Part shown: piece after piece, positions 53,438 to 63,260 of the stretch
Layout: the number at the start of each line of letters is the position of its first letter
Position numbering within the stretch: the stretch's first letter is position 1
Origin: Pseudomonas matsuisoli
GTDB taxonomy: Bacteria > Pseudomonadota > Gammaproteobacteria > Pseudomonadales > Pseudomonadaceae
Direction of reading: 5' to 3'
Assembly (NCBI RefSeq): GCF_014647635.1
Contig: NZ_BMPO01000004.1
Span: 372,001 to 436,000, forward strand
DNA length: 64,000 bases
The notes under the pieces: generated by a model
What the model was told of the DNA's origin: nothing
Seen by the model: only the letters and a program-made list of their open reading frames with translations
Databases searched by the model: none
Program-made: the position numbers and the translations under genes

Positions 53438-56400
53438 TCAACCGATGGTCATCAAGCTCGCGTTCCCGCCCGCTGCTGCGGTGTTCACGCTCAGCGAGCG
53501 TTCGATCAGCAAGCGCTCCAGCGGCACTGCCGTTTCGCCACGGAACAGGCCGGTGACGCTGACGATCGGGCCCTTGCGCTCGGCGACCGTGCGGCAGACT
53601 TCACGAAGCTGATCGGAGTCGCCGTGGTACAGCACCGCGTCGAAGCGCGCATCGGGCTGTTTCCAGTCCGCGACACGAACGACCTTGGCCTGTACGGCTG
53701 CTGGCAGGCTCGTAACCAGTTCGTCAGTGGCCTTGGTCTTCTGCACCACAGCCCCGCTGCCCACCGACATCACGGCAGCAATCTGCGTCAGCAGGTCGTC
53801 CTGCTCCTCGGCGAGGCAGAGTACGGCTTCGCGCGGGGAGAGGGTGTAGCTGTTGCGTTCGCCAGTCGGGCCAGGGAGCAGACGCGTCGTGCCGCTCTGG
53901 TTTTCCGCCTCGAAGTGCTCGCACGCGGCCACGAGGTCGGTGCGCTTCTGCTTCTTCGCCCATTCGGCCAGTTCGGTGAACGGCTTCTGCAGCAGGCTGC
54001 GGGCACCGGCATCGAGGGTGGCGCCTGTGTCGCTGGCCAAGAAGGCCTGGCTGATGGCGTTGTCCGGGCGGGTCGACAGCAGGCGGTACATGTACAACGG
54101 GCCGCCAGCTTTCGGGCCGGTCCCGGAGAGGCCTTCGCCGCCGAACGGCTGCACACCGACCACGGCGCCGACCATGTTGCGGTTGACGTAGAGGTTGCCG
54201 GCATGGGCATGGCTGACGACCTGAGCGATGGTTTCGTCGATGCGGGTGTGCACGCCGAGCGTCAGGCCGTAACCGGTGCCGTTGATCTGGTCCATCAGGG
54301 ACTTGAGGTCTTTGCGAGCGAACCGCACGACGTGCAGCACGGGGCCGAAGACTTCACGCTTGAGATCATCGAAGTTGTCGAGTTCGATCAGCGTCGGTAC
54401 GACGAAGGTGCCACGGCCTACCTCGGCCTTGCTTACGCGGGACAGCTGGTGAACCGTGCGACCCTTGTCGCGTAGGCCTTTGATGTGGGCTTCGATGTTG
54501 GCTTGAGCTTCCGCGTCGATCACTGGGCCGATGTCCACGGCGAGATGCTCGGGGTTGCCCAGGCGATATTCAGCCATAGCGCCCTTGAGCATGGTGATCA
54601 CGCGATCGGCCACGTCTTCCTGAACGCAGAGCACGCGCAGGGCAGAGCAACGTTGGCCGGCGCTATCGAATGCCGAGGCGACGACGTCCATCACCACCTG
54701 TTCGGCCAGTGCCGAGGAGTCGACGATCATGGCGTTCTGGCCGCCTGTTTCGGCGATCAGCGGGACCGGTTTGCCGTTGGCGTCCAGGCGACCGGCGAGG
54801 TTGCGCTGAAGGATGCCGGCGACTTCGGTCGAGCCGGTGAACATCACACCTTTGACGCGCTCGTCACCGACGAGGCGGGCACCGACGGTTTCACCGCGAC
54901 CTGGCAGCAATTGCAGCGCGCCTTCCGGAATACCGGCTTCAAGCAGGATGCGCACGGCTTGTGCGGCGATCAGCGGGGTTTGCTCTGCGGGCTTGGCCAG
55001 TACGGTGTTACCGGTCGCCAAGGCGGCTGCGACCTGACCACTGAAGATCGCCAGCGGGAAGTTCCACGGGCTGATGCAGACCACGGGGCCCAGTGGGCGG
55101 TGGCTGCCGTTATCGAAATGCTCGCGCGTCTGCACCGCGTAGTAACGCAGGAAGTCCACGGCTTCGCGCACTTCGGCGATGGCGTTCATGTACGTCTTGC
55201 CGGCTTCGCGCACCAGCACGCCCATGAGCTGCTGGATCTGGCTGTCCATAAGGTCGGCGGCGCGATCGAGGATCGCCGCACGTTCAGCTGGCGGTGTGGC
55301 CTGCCAGATGGGGCCGGCCGCCGCCGCGGCTTGCAGAGCGGTGTCGACATCTGCTTCCGACGCTTCCTGCACGTAGCCAACGATGTCAGCGTGGTCTGCT
55401 GGGTTGCGAATCGGCTCCTGCGTGCCTTCGCTGACGGCGCCGCCGAGCATCGGCAGGGCTTTCCAGTCCTGCATGGCGCTGGTCAGCAGCGCGGTAGAGA
55501 GCGACGCGAGGCGATGTTCGTTCGCCAGGTCAATACCGCTGGAGTTCACGCGTGCGCTGCCATAGAGGTCGCGCGGCTGTGGAATGCGTGGGTGTGGCAG
55601 GCCGATGCCACCTTCTTGCGCGGCCAGCTTCTCGACTTCCACGACCGGGTCGGAGACCAGCTCATTGATGGAAATCGAGTGATCGGCGATGCGATTGACG
55701 AACGAGGTGTTGGCGCCGTTCTCCAGCAGGCGGCGAACGAGGTACGCCAGCAGGGTTTCGTGGCTACCGACCGGCGCGTACACGCGGCACGGACGGTTCA
55801 ACTTGCCTTCGGAGAGCTTGCCCACGACCTGTTCGTACAGTGGCTCGCCCATGCCGTGCAGGCACTGGAACTCGTACTGGCCAGGGTAGTAGTTCTGCCC
55901 GGCGATCTGGTAGATCGCCGCCAGCGTGTGGGCGTTGTGCGTGGCGAACTGCGGGAAGATGGCGTCCGGCGCGTTCAGCAGTTTGCGGGCGCAGGCGATG
56001 TAGGAAACGTCGGTGTAGACCTTGCGGGTATAAACCGGGAAGCCTTCGAGACCTTCGACCTGGGCGCGTTTGATCTCGCTGTCCCAGTAGGCGCCTTTCA
56101 CCAGACGAATCATCAGGCGATGACGGCTGCGGCGGGCGAGGTCGATCACGTAGTCGAGCGCGAACGGGCAGCGCTTCTGATAGGCCTGGATGACGAAGCC
56201 GATGCCGTTCCAGCCGGCCAGCTTCGGCTCGAAGCAGAGACGCTCGAGCAGGTCCAGCGACAGCTCCAGGCGATCCGCTTCCTCGGCGTCGACGTTGATG
56301 CCGATGTCGTATTGCTTGGCGAGCAGGGTCAGGCCGAGCAGGCGTGGGTACAATTCGTCCATCACGCGCTCGTACTGAGCGCGGCTGTAGCGCGGGTGCA

Positions 56401-57379
56401 GGGCGGACAGTTTGATGGAAATGCCCGGGCCTTCGTAGATGCCACGGCCGTTGGAAGCCTTGCCGATCGAGTGGATGGCCTGCTCGTAGGAAGCGAGGTA
56501 GCGTTGCGCGTCTTCCTCGGTCAGCGCAGCTTCGCCAAGCATGTCGTAGGAATAGCGGAAGCCTTTGGCTTCGAAGCGGGTGGCGTTGGCCAGGGCTTCA
56601 CCGATGGTCTCACCCGTGACGAACTGCTCGCCCATCATGCGCATGGCCATGTCCACGCCCTTGCGGATGACCGGCTCGCCACTCTTGCCGATGATGCGGT
56701 TGAGCGCCGAGGACATCTTCTCTTCGTTGTGCGTCGATACCAGCTTGCCGGTGAGCAGAAGGCCCCAGGAGGCCGCGTTGACGAAGATCGACGAGCTCTT
56801 GCCGAGGTGGTCGTGCCACTTGCCGTTGGCGATCTTGTCGCGGATTAGCGCATCGCGCGTGCCTTTGTCCGGGATGCGCAGCAGGGCTTCTGCCAGGCAC
56901 ATCAATGCCACGCCTTCCTGAGAAGACAGCGAGAACTCCTGCAGCAGCCCCTGAACGATACCGGCGCGGCCGCCAGCACCCTTGGCGTTACGCAGTTTCT
57001 CAGCCAGCTGGTAGGCGAGCTTGTGTGCGGCTTCAGCCGTGGCTTCGGGCAGGCGCGCCTGTTCCAGCAGCATCGGCACCATTTCCTGCTCGGGGCGACG
57101 ATAGGCCGAGGTGATCGCGGCGCGCAGCACGGATTGGGGCAGGATGCTCTCGGCAAAATCCAGGAAGTACTGATGGCTGGCTTCGGGCGTTTCCGTCTCT
57201 TCGTTGCCTTCCTCGACACTTGCGCCAACCGTGGCGTTACCTGCTTCGATCTGTTGCAGGTAGTTGTAAATCGCTTGCTTGATGACCCAATGGGGGGTGC
57301 GATCAATCGTCTGCGCGGCCTGTTTCAGGCGGTCGCGGGTCGCGTCATCAAGCTTCACACCAACGGTTGTGGCTGCCAT
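53438..57379 (-). CDS. putA: Trifunctional proline dehydrogenase / P5C dehydrogenase / repressor PutA
   Basis: A 1313-residue enzyme that oxidises proline to glutamate. The N-terminus (about 1-47) is a ribbon-helix-helix DNA-binding domain (VGVKLDDATRDRLKQAAQTI). Proline dehydrogenase covers roughly 200-570 (GPGISIKLSALHPRYS, RLVKGAYWDSEIK). The aldehyde dehydrogenase part follows, with VVCISPWNFPLAIFSGQ, VMFTGSTEVAG, LIAETGGQNAMIVDS and the catalytic cysteine in SAGQRCSALRVL. Length fits the trifunctional class. It should repress its own gene when proline is low. No putP is adjacent. A bidirectional terminator follows the stop. Confidence 0.96.
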   Translation of the reverse strand: MAATTVGVKLDDATRDRLKQAAQTIDRTPHWVIKQAIYNYLQQIEAGNATVGASVEEGNEETETPEASHQYFLDFAESILPQSVLRAAITSAYRRPEQEMVPMLLEQARLPEATAEAAHKLAYQLAEKLRNAKGAGGRAGIVQGLLQEFSLSSQEGVALMCLAEALLRIPDKGTRDALIRDKIANGKWHDHLGKSSSIFVNAASWGLLLTGKLVSTHNEEKMSSALNRIIGKSGEPVIRKGVDMAMRMMGEQFVTGETIGEALANATRFEAKGFRYSYDMLGEAALTEEDAQRYLASYEQAIHSIGKASNGRGIYEGPGISIKLSALHPRYSRAQYERVMDELYPRLLGLTLLAKQYDIGINVDAEEADRLELSLDLLERLCFEPKLAGWNGIGFVIQAYQKRCPFALDYVIDLARRSRHRLMIRLVKGAYWDSEIKRAQVEGLEGFPVYTRKVYTDVSYIACARKLLNAPDAIFPQFATHNAHTLAAIYQIAGQNYYPGQYEFQCLHGMGEPLYEQVVGKLSEGKLNRPCRVYAPVGSHETLLAYLVRRLLENGANTSFVNRIADHSISINELVSDPVVEVEKLAAQEGGIGLPHPRIPQPRDLYGSARVNSSGIDLANEHRLASLSTALLTSAMQDWKALPMLGGAVSEGTQEPIRNPADHADIVGYVQEASEADVDTALQAAAAAGPIWQATPPAERAAILDRAADLMDSQIQQLMGVLVREAGKTYMNAIAEVREAVDFLRYYAVQTREHFDNGSHRPLGPVVCISPWNFPLAIFSGQVAAALATGNTVLAKPAEQTPLIAAQAVRILLEAGIPEGALQLLPGRGETVGARLVGDERVKGVMFTGSTEVAGILQRNLAGRLDANGKPVPLIAETGGQNAMIVDSSALAEQVVMDVVASAFDSAGQRCSALRVLCVQEDVADRVITMLKGAMAEYRLGNPEHLAVDIGPVIDAEAQANIEAHIKGLRDKGRTVHQLSRVSKAEVGRGTFVVPTLIELDNFDDLKREVFGPVLHVVRFARKDLKSLMDQINGTGYGLTLGVHTRIDETIAQVVSHAHAGNLYVNRNMVGAVVGVQPFGGEGLSGTGPKAGGPLYMYRLLSTRPDNAISQAFLASDTGATLDAGARSLLQKPFTELAEWAKKQKRTDLVAACEHFEAENQSGTTRLLPGPTGERNSYTLSPREAVLCLAEEQDDLLTQIAAVMSVGSGAVVQKTKATDELVTSLPAAVQAKVVRVADWKQPDARFDAVLYHGDSDQLREVCRTVAERKGPIVSVTGLFRGETAVPLERLLIERSLSVNTAAAGGNASLMTIG

Positions 57380-57507
57380 GAGAGATCCTCGTCGAGCTGT
57401 GGGAGGGATACGTCGTCCCTCGATTGTCTGGCACTGCGCGCGAGGGGCAGAGAAAGCCCGGAAGGATCGCGCGGTCGGACGGCAGGCTAACGGTTAGCGT
57501 GTAAAGG

Positions 57508-57523
57508 TGCAACTAGGTGCAAC
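57508..57523 (-). promoter_or_regulatory. Candidate PutA operator: two GTTGCA boxes
   Basis: On the minus strand GTTGCA occurs at 57508-57513 and 57518-57523, exactly one helical turn apart, about 130 bases before putA. E. coli PutA binds GTTGCA elements, so autoregulation is plausible. Confidence 0.6.
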
Positions 57524-57574
57524 CTGATTTCTGTCGGGTTGCTATTGGTCGAAATGGAGGTGTGTTCAGGGCTG

Positions 57575-57639
57575 ATCGCCCATTAATGGGCTCCTACAGA
57601 AAAGCGCAGTCTCTGTAGGAGCCCATTTATGGCAATCGC
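57575..57639. repeat. Inverted repeat pair, GTAGGAGCC family
   Basis: ATCGCCCATTAATGGGCTCC-TACAG and CTGTAGGAGCCCATTTATGG-CAATCG are near-perfect inverses with an 11-base loop. Confidence 0.8.
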
Positions 57640-57871
57640 TTCTCCTTAACAGAGCCTCTATCTGTCGCTGGCTCCCGTAAAGAACGCTTGGAACCGGCAC
57701 GCCGCACTTGCAGTCGCATGTCCACGAACGACTGACATCCATGTATGTAAGTTGGAGAGTGGTCCCCTGACAACGATCCGTCGCATGCGACCAACGGGCA
57801 CGGCACTGGCCGGGGCTTACCGCTGATTTGGCGGTTTTCTGCACCTGCTGCAGAGTTCGAAAGGAGTTTCG

Positions 57872-58948
57872 ATGCGGTTTTTTTCGATTGGCGCCACGAT
57901 GGCCGCGGCGGTTCTGCTCAGCGCGTGCGGAGACGAGCCCGGCCCTGAGGAATATGTACCTCGCGTCAAGGTGCAGACCGTGCAACTGCAGGACCGCGCT
58001 GTGAGCGCCACGTTGACCGGTGATATCCAGGCGCGTGTGCAGACGCAGTTGTCTTTCCGGGTAGGCGGGCAGATCAGTGAGCGCCTGGTGGAGGTCGGCG
58101 ACCGCGTCGAGCGTGGCCAGACGCTGGCGCGGCTAGATCGGCAGGACCAATTGAACAACCTGCGCGCCGCCGAGGCGGCGGCCATTGCCGAGCGCGCCCG
58201 GGTCAAACAGGCCGACGCCGACCTGTGGCGCCAGCAGCAACTGCTGCCTAAGGGTTACACCAGCCGAAGTGAATACGACGCCGCGCTCGCCGCCCAGAGA
58301 GGGGCGAAGAATTCACTCGCGGCGGCGGAGGCGCAACTGTCAGACGCGCGCGAGCAACTGGGTTACACCGATCTGAAATCGGACGCCGACGGCGTCATCA
58401 CCTCACGTCAGGCCGAAGTCGGCCAGGTCGTTCAAGCATCCGCGCCGGTATTCGGATTGGCTCGGGATGGTGACCGTGACGCGGTATTCGATATCTACGA
58501 GTCGTTGCTGGCCATTCCTCCTGGGCAGTCGATTGAAGTCGTCTTGCTGGATAACCCAGCAGTCAAGGCGAAGGGCAAGGTTCGTGAGGTGACGCCGACC
58601 GTATCCTCCGAGACCGGGACGATCCAAGTGAAGATCGGCCTTATCGATCCGCCCCAGGAAATGACCCTGGGCGCAACCGTCAGTGCCAGTGCGCATTACC
58701 AGGCAAAACCTGCAGCGCAGTTGCCCTGGGCAGCATTGACCAAGTCGGGCAAAGATCCCGCCGTCTGGGTCGTCGGTCCCGAAGGAAAGGCGGATTTGCG
58801 CAATGTGCAGGTCGGGCGCTACCTCACGGGCGAGGTCGTAATCGCGGAAGGTTTGCAGGACGGCGACCGTGTGGTGGTCGCCGGGGGACAGCTCTTGCAC
58901 CCGGATCAAGCGGTGGAGATCGCGAATGAGAAGGGGGCGGGGGAATGA
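57872..58948 (+). CDS. triA: RND efflux membrane-fusion lipoprotein, first adaptor (TriA-like)
   Basis: A 358-residue periplasmic adaptor anchored as a lipoprotein (lipobox VLLSAC, Cys at about residue 19). Barrel and lipoyl parts include LTGDIQARVQTQLSFRVGGQ, VEVGDRVERGQTLARLD and TDLKSDADGVITSRQAEVGQ; a coiled coil (about 90-155) lies between. It would link the inner-membrane RND pump to an outer-membrane channel. Its stop overlaps an ATG of the next adaptor gene (ATGA). Two adaptors plus one pump is the arrangement of the TriABC system of P. aeruginosa (triclosan and other substrates). Confidence 0.82.
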   Translation: MRFFSIGATMAAAVLLSACGDEPGPEEYVPRVKVQTVQLQDRAVSATLTGDIQARVQTQLSFRVGGQISERLVEVGDRVERGQTLARLDRQDQLNNLRAAEAAAIAERARVKQADADLWRQQQLLPKGYTSRSEYDAALAAQRGAKNSLAAAEAQLSDAREQLGYTDLKSDADGVITSRQAEVGQVVQASAPVFGLARDGDRDAVFDIYESLLAIPPGQSIEVVLLDNPAVKAKGKVREVTPTVSSETGTIQVKIGLIDPPQEMTLGATVSASAHYQAKPAAQLPWAALTKSGKDPAVWVVGPEGKADLRNVQVGRYLTGEVVIAEGLQDGDRVVVAGGQLLHPDQAVEIANEKGAGE

Positions 58949-60195
58949 GGGGGATTTGGAAGGGCGTTAAGTTTCACGTGCCTGGGCAGACCCTATTCGC
59001 GGGCAACCGGAGCGCCGGCCGGCCCGCTCCTACAGAGACTGCGCGCGGCTTTTGTAGGAGCGGGCTTGCCCGCGAATGCGGTGGAAAGTGCGCCGCCAGC
59101 ATTTATGGCAAATCAACGATTTCCGCTATACGGCTGGCTTTTCTCCTCCTTCTGCCTTTCGCCATCACCGCCTGCTCCGACGACCCACCTCCAGAGCCCC
59201 CGATCCGCCCCGTCCTTTACGTCGAGGTTAAGCCGCAGCAGCAGGAAACCATCGGGCGCTTTGCCGGCAGCATCCAGGCACGTTACGAAACGACGCTCGG
59301 CTTCAGGGTCGGCGGTCGCATTGCGGAACGTCGGGTCGATGTCGGGGCGAAGGTAAGCGCCGGTGACGAACTTGCCTCTCTCGACCCCACCGACCAGCAG
59401 AACGCCCTGCGTGCGAGCCAAGGCGACGCTGCCCGTAGCCAGGCACAGTTTCTCAACGCCGAGGCGGATGCGAAACGCCAGCAGCAATTGTTCGATCGCG
59501 GTGTCGGCGCCAAGGCGCAGCTGGATCAGGCCATCACGCAGCTCAGCAGTGCGCGTGCCGCTCGTGACCAAGCGGATGCCGCAGCGCGGCAGGCCGCGGA
59601 TCGGGTCGGCTACGGCACCCTGCATGCCGACCATGACAGCGTGGTAAATGCCTGGCACGTGGAAGTCGGACAGGTGGTGGGCGCCGGGCAGGATGTCGTC
59701 ACCTTGGCGCGGCCGGATGTGCGCGAAGCGGTATTCGATTTGCCGGCCTATCTGGTGGACAAATTGCGTCACGAGCCTGAGTTCACCATCGAGTCGCAAC
59801 TCGAACCAGAGGTGCGGACCACCGGCCACATCCGTGAGGTCGAGCCCCAGGCCGATCCGGCTACACGCACACAACGGGTACGTCTCACGCTGGATCAAAC
59901 CCCCGAGCAGTTCTATCTCGGTACTGCCATCACCGTCATGCTGTCGCGACCAATCGATGCGCGTACCTGGTTGCCGTCCAGTGCGGTACAGGATCAGGAC
60001 GGCAAGCTCCGGGTTTGGGTCGTCGACCCCGAGGCCAAGACGGTCCAGCCGCGTGATGTAGAAGTACTGGCTCGCGAAGGCGATCGGGTCAGTGTCAACG
60101 GTTCACTGAAACCAGGAGAGCGCGTGGTCAGTGCCGGCGTGAATTTCTTGAAGCCGGGGCAGAAGGTCCGGATGGATGAGGGCGTACAGCCATGA
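58945..60195 (+). CDS. triB: RND efflux membrane-fusion lipoprotein, second adaptor (TriB-like), 5' end altered by REP
   Basis: The frame is 416 codons, but the first ~52 run through a pair of REP elements and are unlikely to be normal protein. From about residue 57 a typical lipoprotein signal begins (STISAIRLAFLLLLPFAITAC, lipobox cysteine Cys77, mature CSDDPPPEPPIRPVLYVE). The adaptor body follows: FAGSIQARYETTLGFRVGGR, VGAKVSAGDELASLDP, YGTLHADHDSVVNAWHVEVG. No ATG, GTG or TTG lies in frame between the REP pair and the signal. Translation must start at the ATG overlapping the triA stop (58945), at the GTG at 58978, or at a rare codon such as ATT at 59101. The stop overlaps the triC start (ATGA). 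Confidence 0.75.
   Translation: MRGIWKGVKFHVPGQTLFAGNRSAGRPAPTETARGFCRSGLARECGGKCAASIYGKSTISAIRLAFLLLLPFAITACSDDPPPEPPIRPVLYVEVKPQQQETIGRFAGSIQARYETTLGFRVGGRIAERRVDVGAKVSAGDELASLDPTDQQNALRASQGDAARSQAQFLNAEADAKRQQQLFDRGVGAKAQLDQAITQLSSARAARDQADAAARQAADRVGYGTLHADHDSVVNAWHVEVGQVVGAGQDVVTLARPDVREAVFDLPAYLVDKLRHEPEFTIESQLEPEVRTTGHIREVEPQADPATRTQRVRLTLDQTPEQFYLGTAITVMLSRPIDARTWLPSSAVQDQDGKLRVWVVDPEAKTVQPRDVEVLAREGDRVSVNGSLKPGERVVSAGVNFLKPGQKVRMDEGVQP
58994..59080. repeat. Inverted pair of classical Pseudomonas REP elements inside triB frame
   Basis: ATTCGCGGGCAA...CCCGCTCCTACAG (58994-59034) and TGTAGGAGCGGGCTTGCCCG-CGAA (59050-59078) are the well-known Pseudomonas REP arms in opposite orientation. 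They lie between the triA stop and the triB signal sequence. Confidence 0.88.
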
Positions 60196-63100
60196 AGGGT
60201 GGTTTCAACCTGTCGGACTGGGCGTTACGCCACCAGTCTTTCGCCTGGTACTTGATGTTCGTTTCCTTGCTGATGGGCATCTATTCCTACTTCAACCTCG
60301 GACGGGAAGAAGATCCGTCCTTCACCATCAAGACGATGGTCGTGCAAACGCGCTGGCCCGGCGCGACGGTCGATGAAACGCTGAATCAAGTCACGGACCG
60401 CATCGAGAAGAAGCTCGAAGAGCTGGATTCCCTCGATTACACCGAGAGCTACACGCGGCCGGGTGAATCGACCATCTTGATCTACCTGCGCGACACCACC
60501 AGCGCCGGGGCCATCCCTGACATCTGGTACCAGGTGCGCAAGAAGATTCAGGATATTCAAGGAGAATTCCCGCAAGGCATTCAGGGGCCGTCCTTCAATG
60601 ATGAGTTCGGGGACGTCTATGGGTCGATCTACGCCTTCACCGCCGATGGCCTGAGCTTCCGTCAGCTTCGCGATTACGTGGAGCAAGTGCGCGCGGAAAT
60701 TCAGACGGTACCCGATCTTGGCAAGGTCGAAATGGTCGGGCAGAAGGATGAGGTGCTGTACCTGGAGTTCTCCACACGCAAGCTGGCAGCTCTGGGTATC
60801 GACCAAAACCAGATCATGCAAAGCCTGCAAGCGCAGAACGCGACGACGCCGGCCGGCGTGATCGAGGCCGGACCTGAACGAATTTCCGTGCGCACCAGCG
60901 GCCAGTTCGCTTCCGAAGCGGATCTGCGCGACGTCAATCTTCGCGTCAACGATCGCTTCTATCGGTTGGCTGACATAGCCGAGATCCGACGCGGTTTCAC
61001 CGATCCGCCCACGATGGAGTTTCGTTACAACGGTAAACCCGCGATTGCCTTGGCGATCGCGATGACCGATGGCGGCAACATCCAGACCTTTGGCCAGGCC
61101 TTGCACGAGCGAATGGACGCGTTGACGGCGGACCTGCCGGTCGGGGTCGAAGTGCATGTGGTGTCCGATCAGGCGGAAGTGGTGCAGGAGGCCGTCAGCG
61201 GCTTTACCCACGCCCTGTTCGAAGCGGTGATCATCGTCATGGCGGTCAGCTTCGTGAGCCTCGGCCTGCGCGCGGGGTTGGTGGTGGCCTGTGCAATTCC
61301 GCTGACGTTGGCCATGGTGTTCATGTTCATGGAAATGAGCGGGATCACCATGCAGCGCATCTCTCTCGGCGCGTTGATCATTGCGCTGGGGCTGCTGGTG
61401 GACGACGCGATGATCACGGTGGAGGTCATGATCACACGCCTGGAGAAGGGCGACTCGCTTCACGACGCCGCGACGTTCGCCTACACCTCTACTGCGTTCC
61501 CGATGCTGACCGGCACATTGGTCACGGTTGCCGGGTTCGTCCCGATTGGCCTCAACAACAGTTCGGCCGGGGAGTACACGTTCACTCTGTTCGCGGTCAT
61601 TGCTGTAGCGCTGGCGCTGTCCTGGATCGTCGCCGTGTTCTTCGCACCGGTGATCGCGGTGCACGTGTTGCCGAAGAAGATGAAGCAGAAAAAGGACGAC
61701 GATGAGCCGGGGCGCATTGCACGCTGGTCGCGCGGCAGCCTGCTGTTCGCCATGCGTCACCGCTGGCTCACCATCATCGCCACCATCCTGCTGTTCGCGG
61801 CGGCACTGTTCGGCATGCGCTACGTGCAGAACCAGTTCTTTCCCTCCTCGGATCGGCCCGAAGTACTGGTGGATCTCAACCTGCCGCAGTACGCCTCCAT
61901 CAATGAAACGGCACGGGTGGTCGATAGGCTCGAGGCGACGCTGAAAGACGATCCAGACATCCGTCGCTGGAGTACGTACGTCGGCCAAGGCGCACTGCGC
62001 TTCTATCTACCGCTGGACCAGCAACTGCAAAACGCCTACTACGCGCAGTTGGTAATCGTGGCCAATGATCTCGAGGCGCGCGAACGGTTGATCGGCAAGC
62101 TGAAGGATCGATTGCGGGCGGATTTCGTCGGCATCGGCACGTATGTCCAGCCTTTGGAAATGGGGCCGCCGGTGGGACGGCCCGTTCAGTACCGCGTGAG
62201 CGGGCCTGATGTAGACCAGGTCAGAATGCATACCCTTGAGCTGTCGCGCCTGCTGGACGAAGAGGCCGAGATTGGCGAAATGGTCTACGACTGGAACGAG
62301 CCAGGTAAGGTCCTGCGCATCGACATCTCCCAGGACCGTGCGCGCCAGCTGGGGCTGTCGTCCCAGGATGTGGCGAACGTACTCAACAGCGTGGTCAGCG
62401 GGCAGAACGTGACCCAGGTCAAGGACGATATTTATCTGGTCAACGTCGTCGGCCGCGCGGTGGACAGCGAGCGCGGCTCTCCAGAAACCTTGGAGAACCT
62501 GCAGATCACCAATGCCAGTGGCACGGCCATCCCGCTGCGCGCGTTCGCGACCGTGCGCTATGACCTGGAGCAACCGTTGGTGTGGCGTCGTGATCGCAAG
62601 CCGACGATCACGCTCAAGGCGACCGTCATCGGCGAGATCCAGCCCACCGATCTGGTCGCCCGATTGGCGCCGAAAATTCAGGCCTTCAGCGATAAGCTCC
62701 CCAATGGCTACAGCATCGAAACGGGCGGTACGGTTGAGGAGAGCGGCAAGGCACAGGGGCCGATTGCGAGCGTCGTGCCGTTGATGCTGTTCCTGATGGC
62801 GACCTTCCTGATGATTCAGCTGCACAGCGTGCAGAAGATGTTCCTCGTCGCCAGCGTGGCGCCCCTCGGCTTAATTGGTGTCGTGGTGGCGCTGGTGCCT
62901 ACCGGCACGCCCATGGGCTTCGTAGCGATCCTCGGCATCCTTGCGCTGATCGGCATCATCATTCGGAACTCGGTGATTCTGGTGACGCAGATCGATGCCT
63001 TCGAGAAGGCCGGCGACTCGCCCTGGAAAGCGGTCGTGGAGGCGACCGAGCATCGTCGACGCCCGATCCTGTTGACTGCTGCTGCGGCCAGCCTCGGGAT

Positions 63101-63260
63101 GATCCCCATCGCCCGCGAGGTCTTTTGGGGCCCGATGGCCTACGCGATGATTGGCGGGATCTTCAGTGCGACGCTGCTGACGCTGTTGTTCCTGCCAGCG
63201 CTGTATGTGACGTGGTATCGGATCAAGGAAGAAGACGAACCGGCCCGCGACAAGGCGTGA
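60192..63260 (+). CDS. triC: RND efflux pump, inner-membrane transporter (TriC-like)
   Basis: A 1022-residue HAE1-family RND pump with twelve expected membrane segments. The N-terminus (NLSDWALRHQSFAWYLMF) and GREEDPSFTIKTMVVQTRWP match TriC-type pumps. The proton-relay aspartates lie in ALGLLVDDAMITVEVM (TM4). A second large periplasmic loop follows NQFFPSSDRPEVLVDLN, and the final membrane block includes GMIPIAREVFWGPMAYAMIGG. It is translationally coupled to triB. No outer-membrane channel gene follows; in P. aeruginosa TriABC uses OpmH, encoded elsewhere. Confidence 0.85.
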   Translation: MKGGFNLSDWALRHQSFAWYLMFVSLLMGIYSYFNLGREEDPSFTIKTMVVQTRWPGATVDETLNQVTDRIEKKLEELDSLDYTESYTRPGESTILIYLRDTTSAGAIPDIWYQVRKKIQDIQGEFPQGIQGPSFNDEFGDVYGSIYAFTADGLSFRQLRDYVEQVRAEIQTVPDLGKVEMVGQKDEVLYLEFSTRKLAALGIDQNQIMQSLQAQNATTPAGVIEAGPERISVRTSGQFASEADLRDVNLRVNDRFYRLADIAEIRRGFTDPPTMEFRYNGKPAIALAIAMTDGGNIQTFGQALHERMDALTADLPVGVEVHVVSDQAEVVQEAVSGFTHALFEAVIIVMAVSFVSLGLRAGLVVACAIPLTLAMVFMFMEMSGITMQRISLGALIIALGLLVDDAMITVEVMITRLEKGDSLHDAATFAYTSTAFPMLTGTLVTVAGFVPIGLNNSSAGEYTFTLFAVIAVALALSWIVAVFFAPVIAVHVLPKKMKQKKDDDEPGRIARWSRGSLLFAMRHRWLTIIATILLFAAALFGMRYVQNQFFPSSDRPEVLVDLNLPQYASINETARVVDRLEATLKDDPDIRRWSTYVGQGALRFYLPLDQQLQNAYYAQLVIVANDLEARERLIGKLKDRLRADFVGIGTYVQPLEMGPPVGRPVQYRVSGPDVDQVRMHTLELSRLLDEEAEIGEMVYDWNEPGKVLRIDISQDRARQLGLSSQDVANVLNSVVSGQNVTQVKDDIYLVNVVGRAVDSERGSPETLENLQITNASGTAIPLRAFATVRYDLEQPLVWRRDRKPTITLKATVIGEIQPTDLVARLAPKIQAFSDKLPNGYSIETGGTVEESGKAQGPIASVVPLMLFLMATFLMIQLHSVQKMFLVASVAPLGLIGVVVALVPTGTPMGFVAILGILALIGIIIRNSVILVTQIDAFEKAGDSPWKAVVEATEHRRRPILLTAAAASLGMIPIAREVFWGPMAYAMIGGIFSATLLTLLFLPALYVTWYRIKEEDEPARDKA

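Larger units (their letters stand above)
57380..57871. other. Divergent control region between putA and triA
   Basis: About 490 bases. It holds the PutA boxes (57508-57523), the GTAGGAGCC repeat pair (57575-57639) and, at the right, the triA promoter. No small gene is supported. Confidence 0.6.

Noticed and set aside
54485-56848. 787-codon open frame on the plus strand opposite putA
   Set aside because: It mirrors the codon pattern of putA in GC-rich DNA and has no family motif or ribosome site.
59066-59356. Alternative frame with an ATG at 59104 near the triB start
   Set aside because: It is out of frame with the adaptor body; using it would need a frameshift, for which there is no evidence other than the missing start codon.
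60225-61988. 587-codon open frame opposite triC
   Set aside because: His/Arg/Gln-rich composition typical of antisense frames; triC in the other strand is complete.
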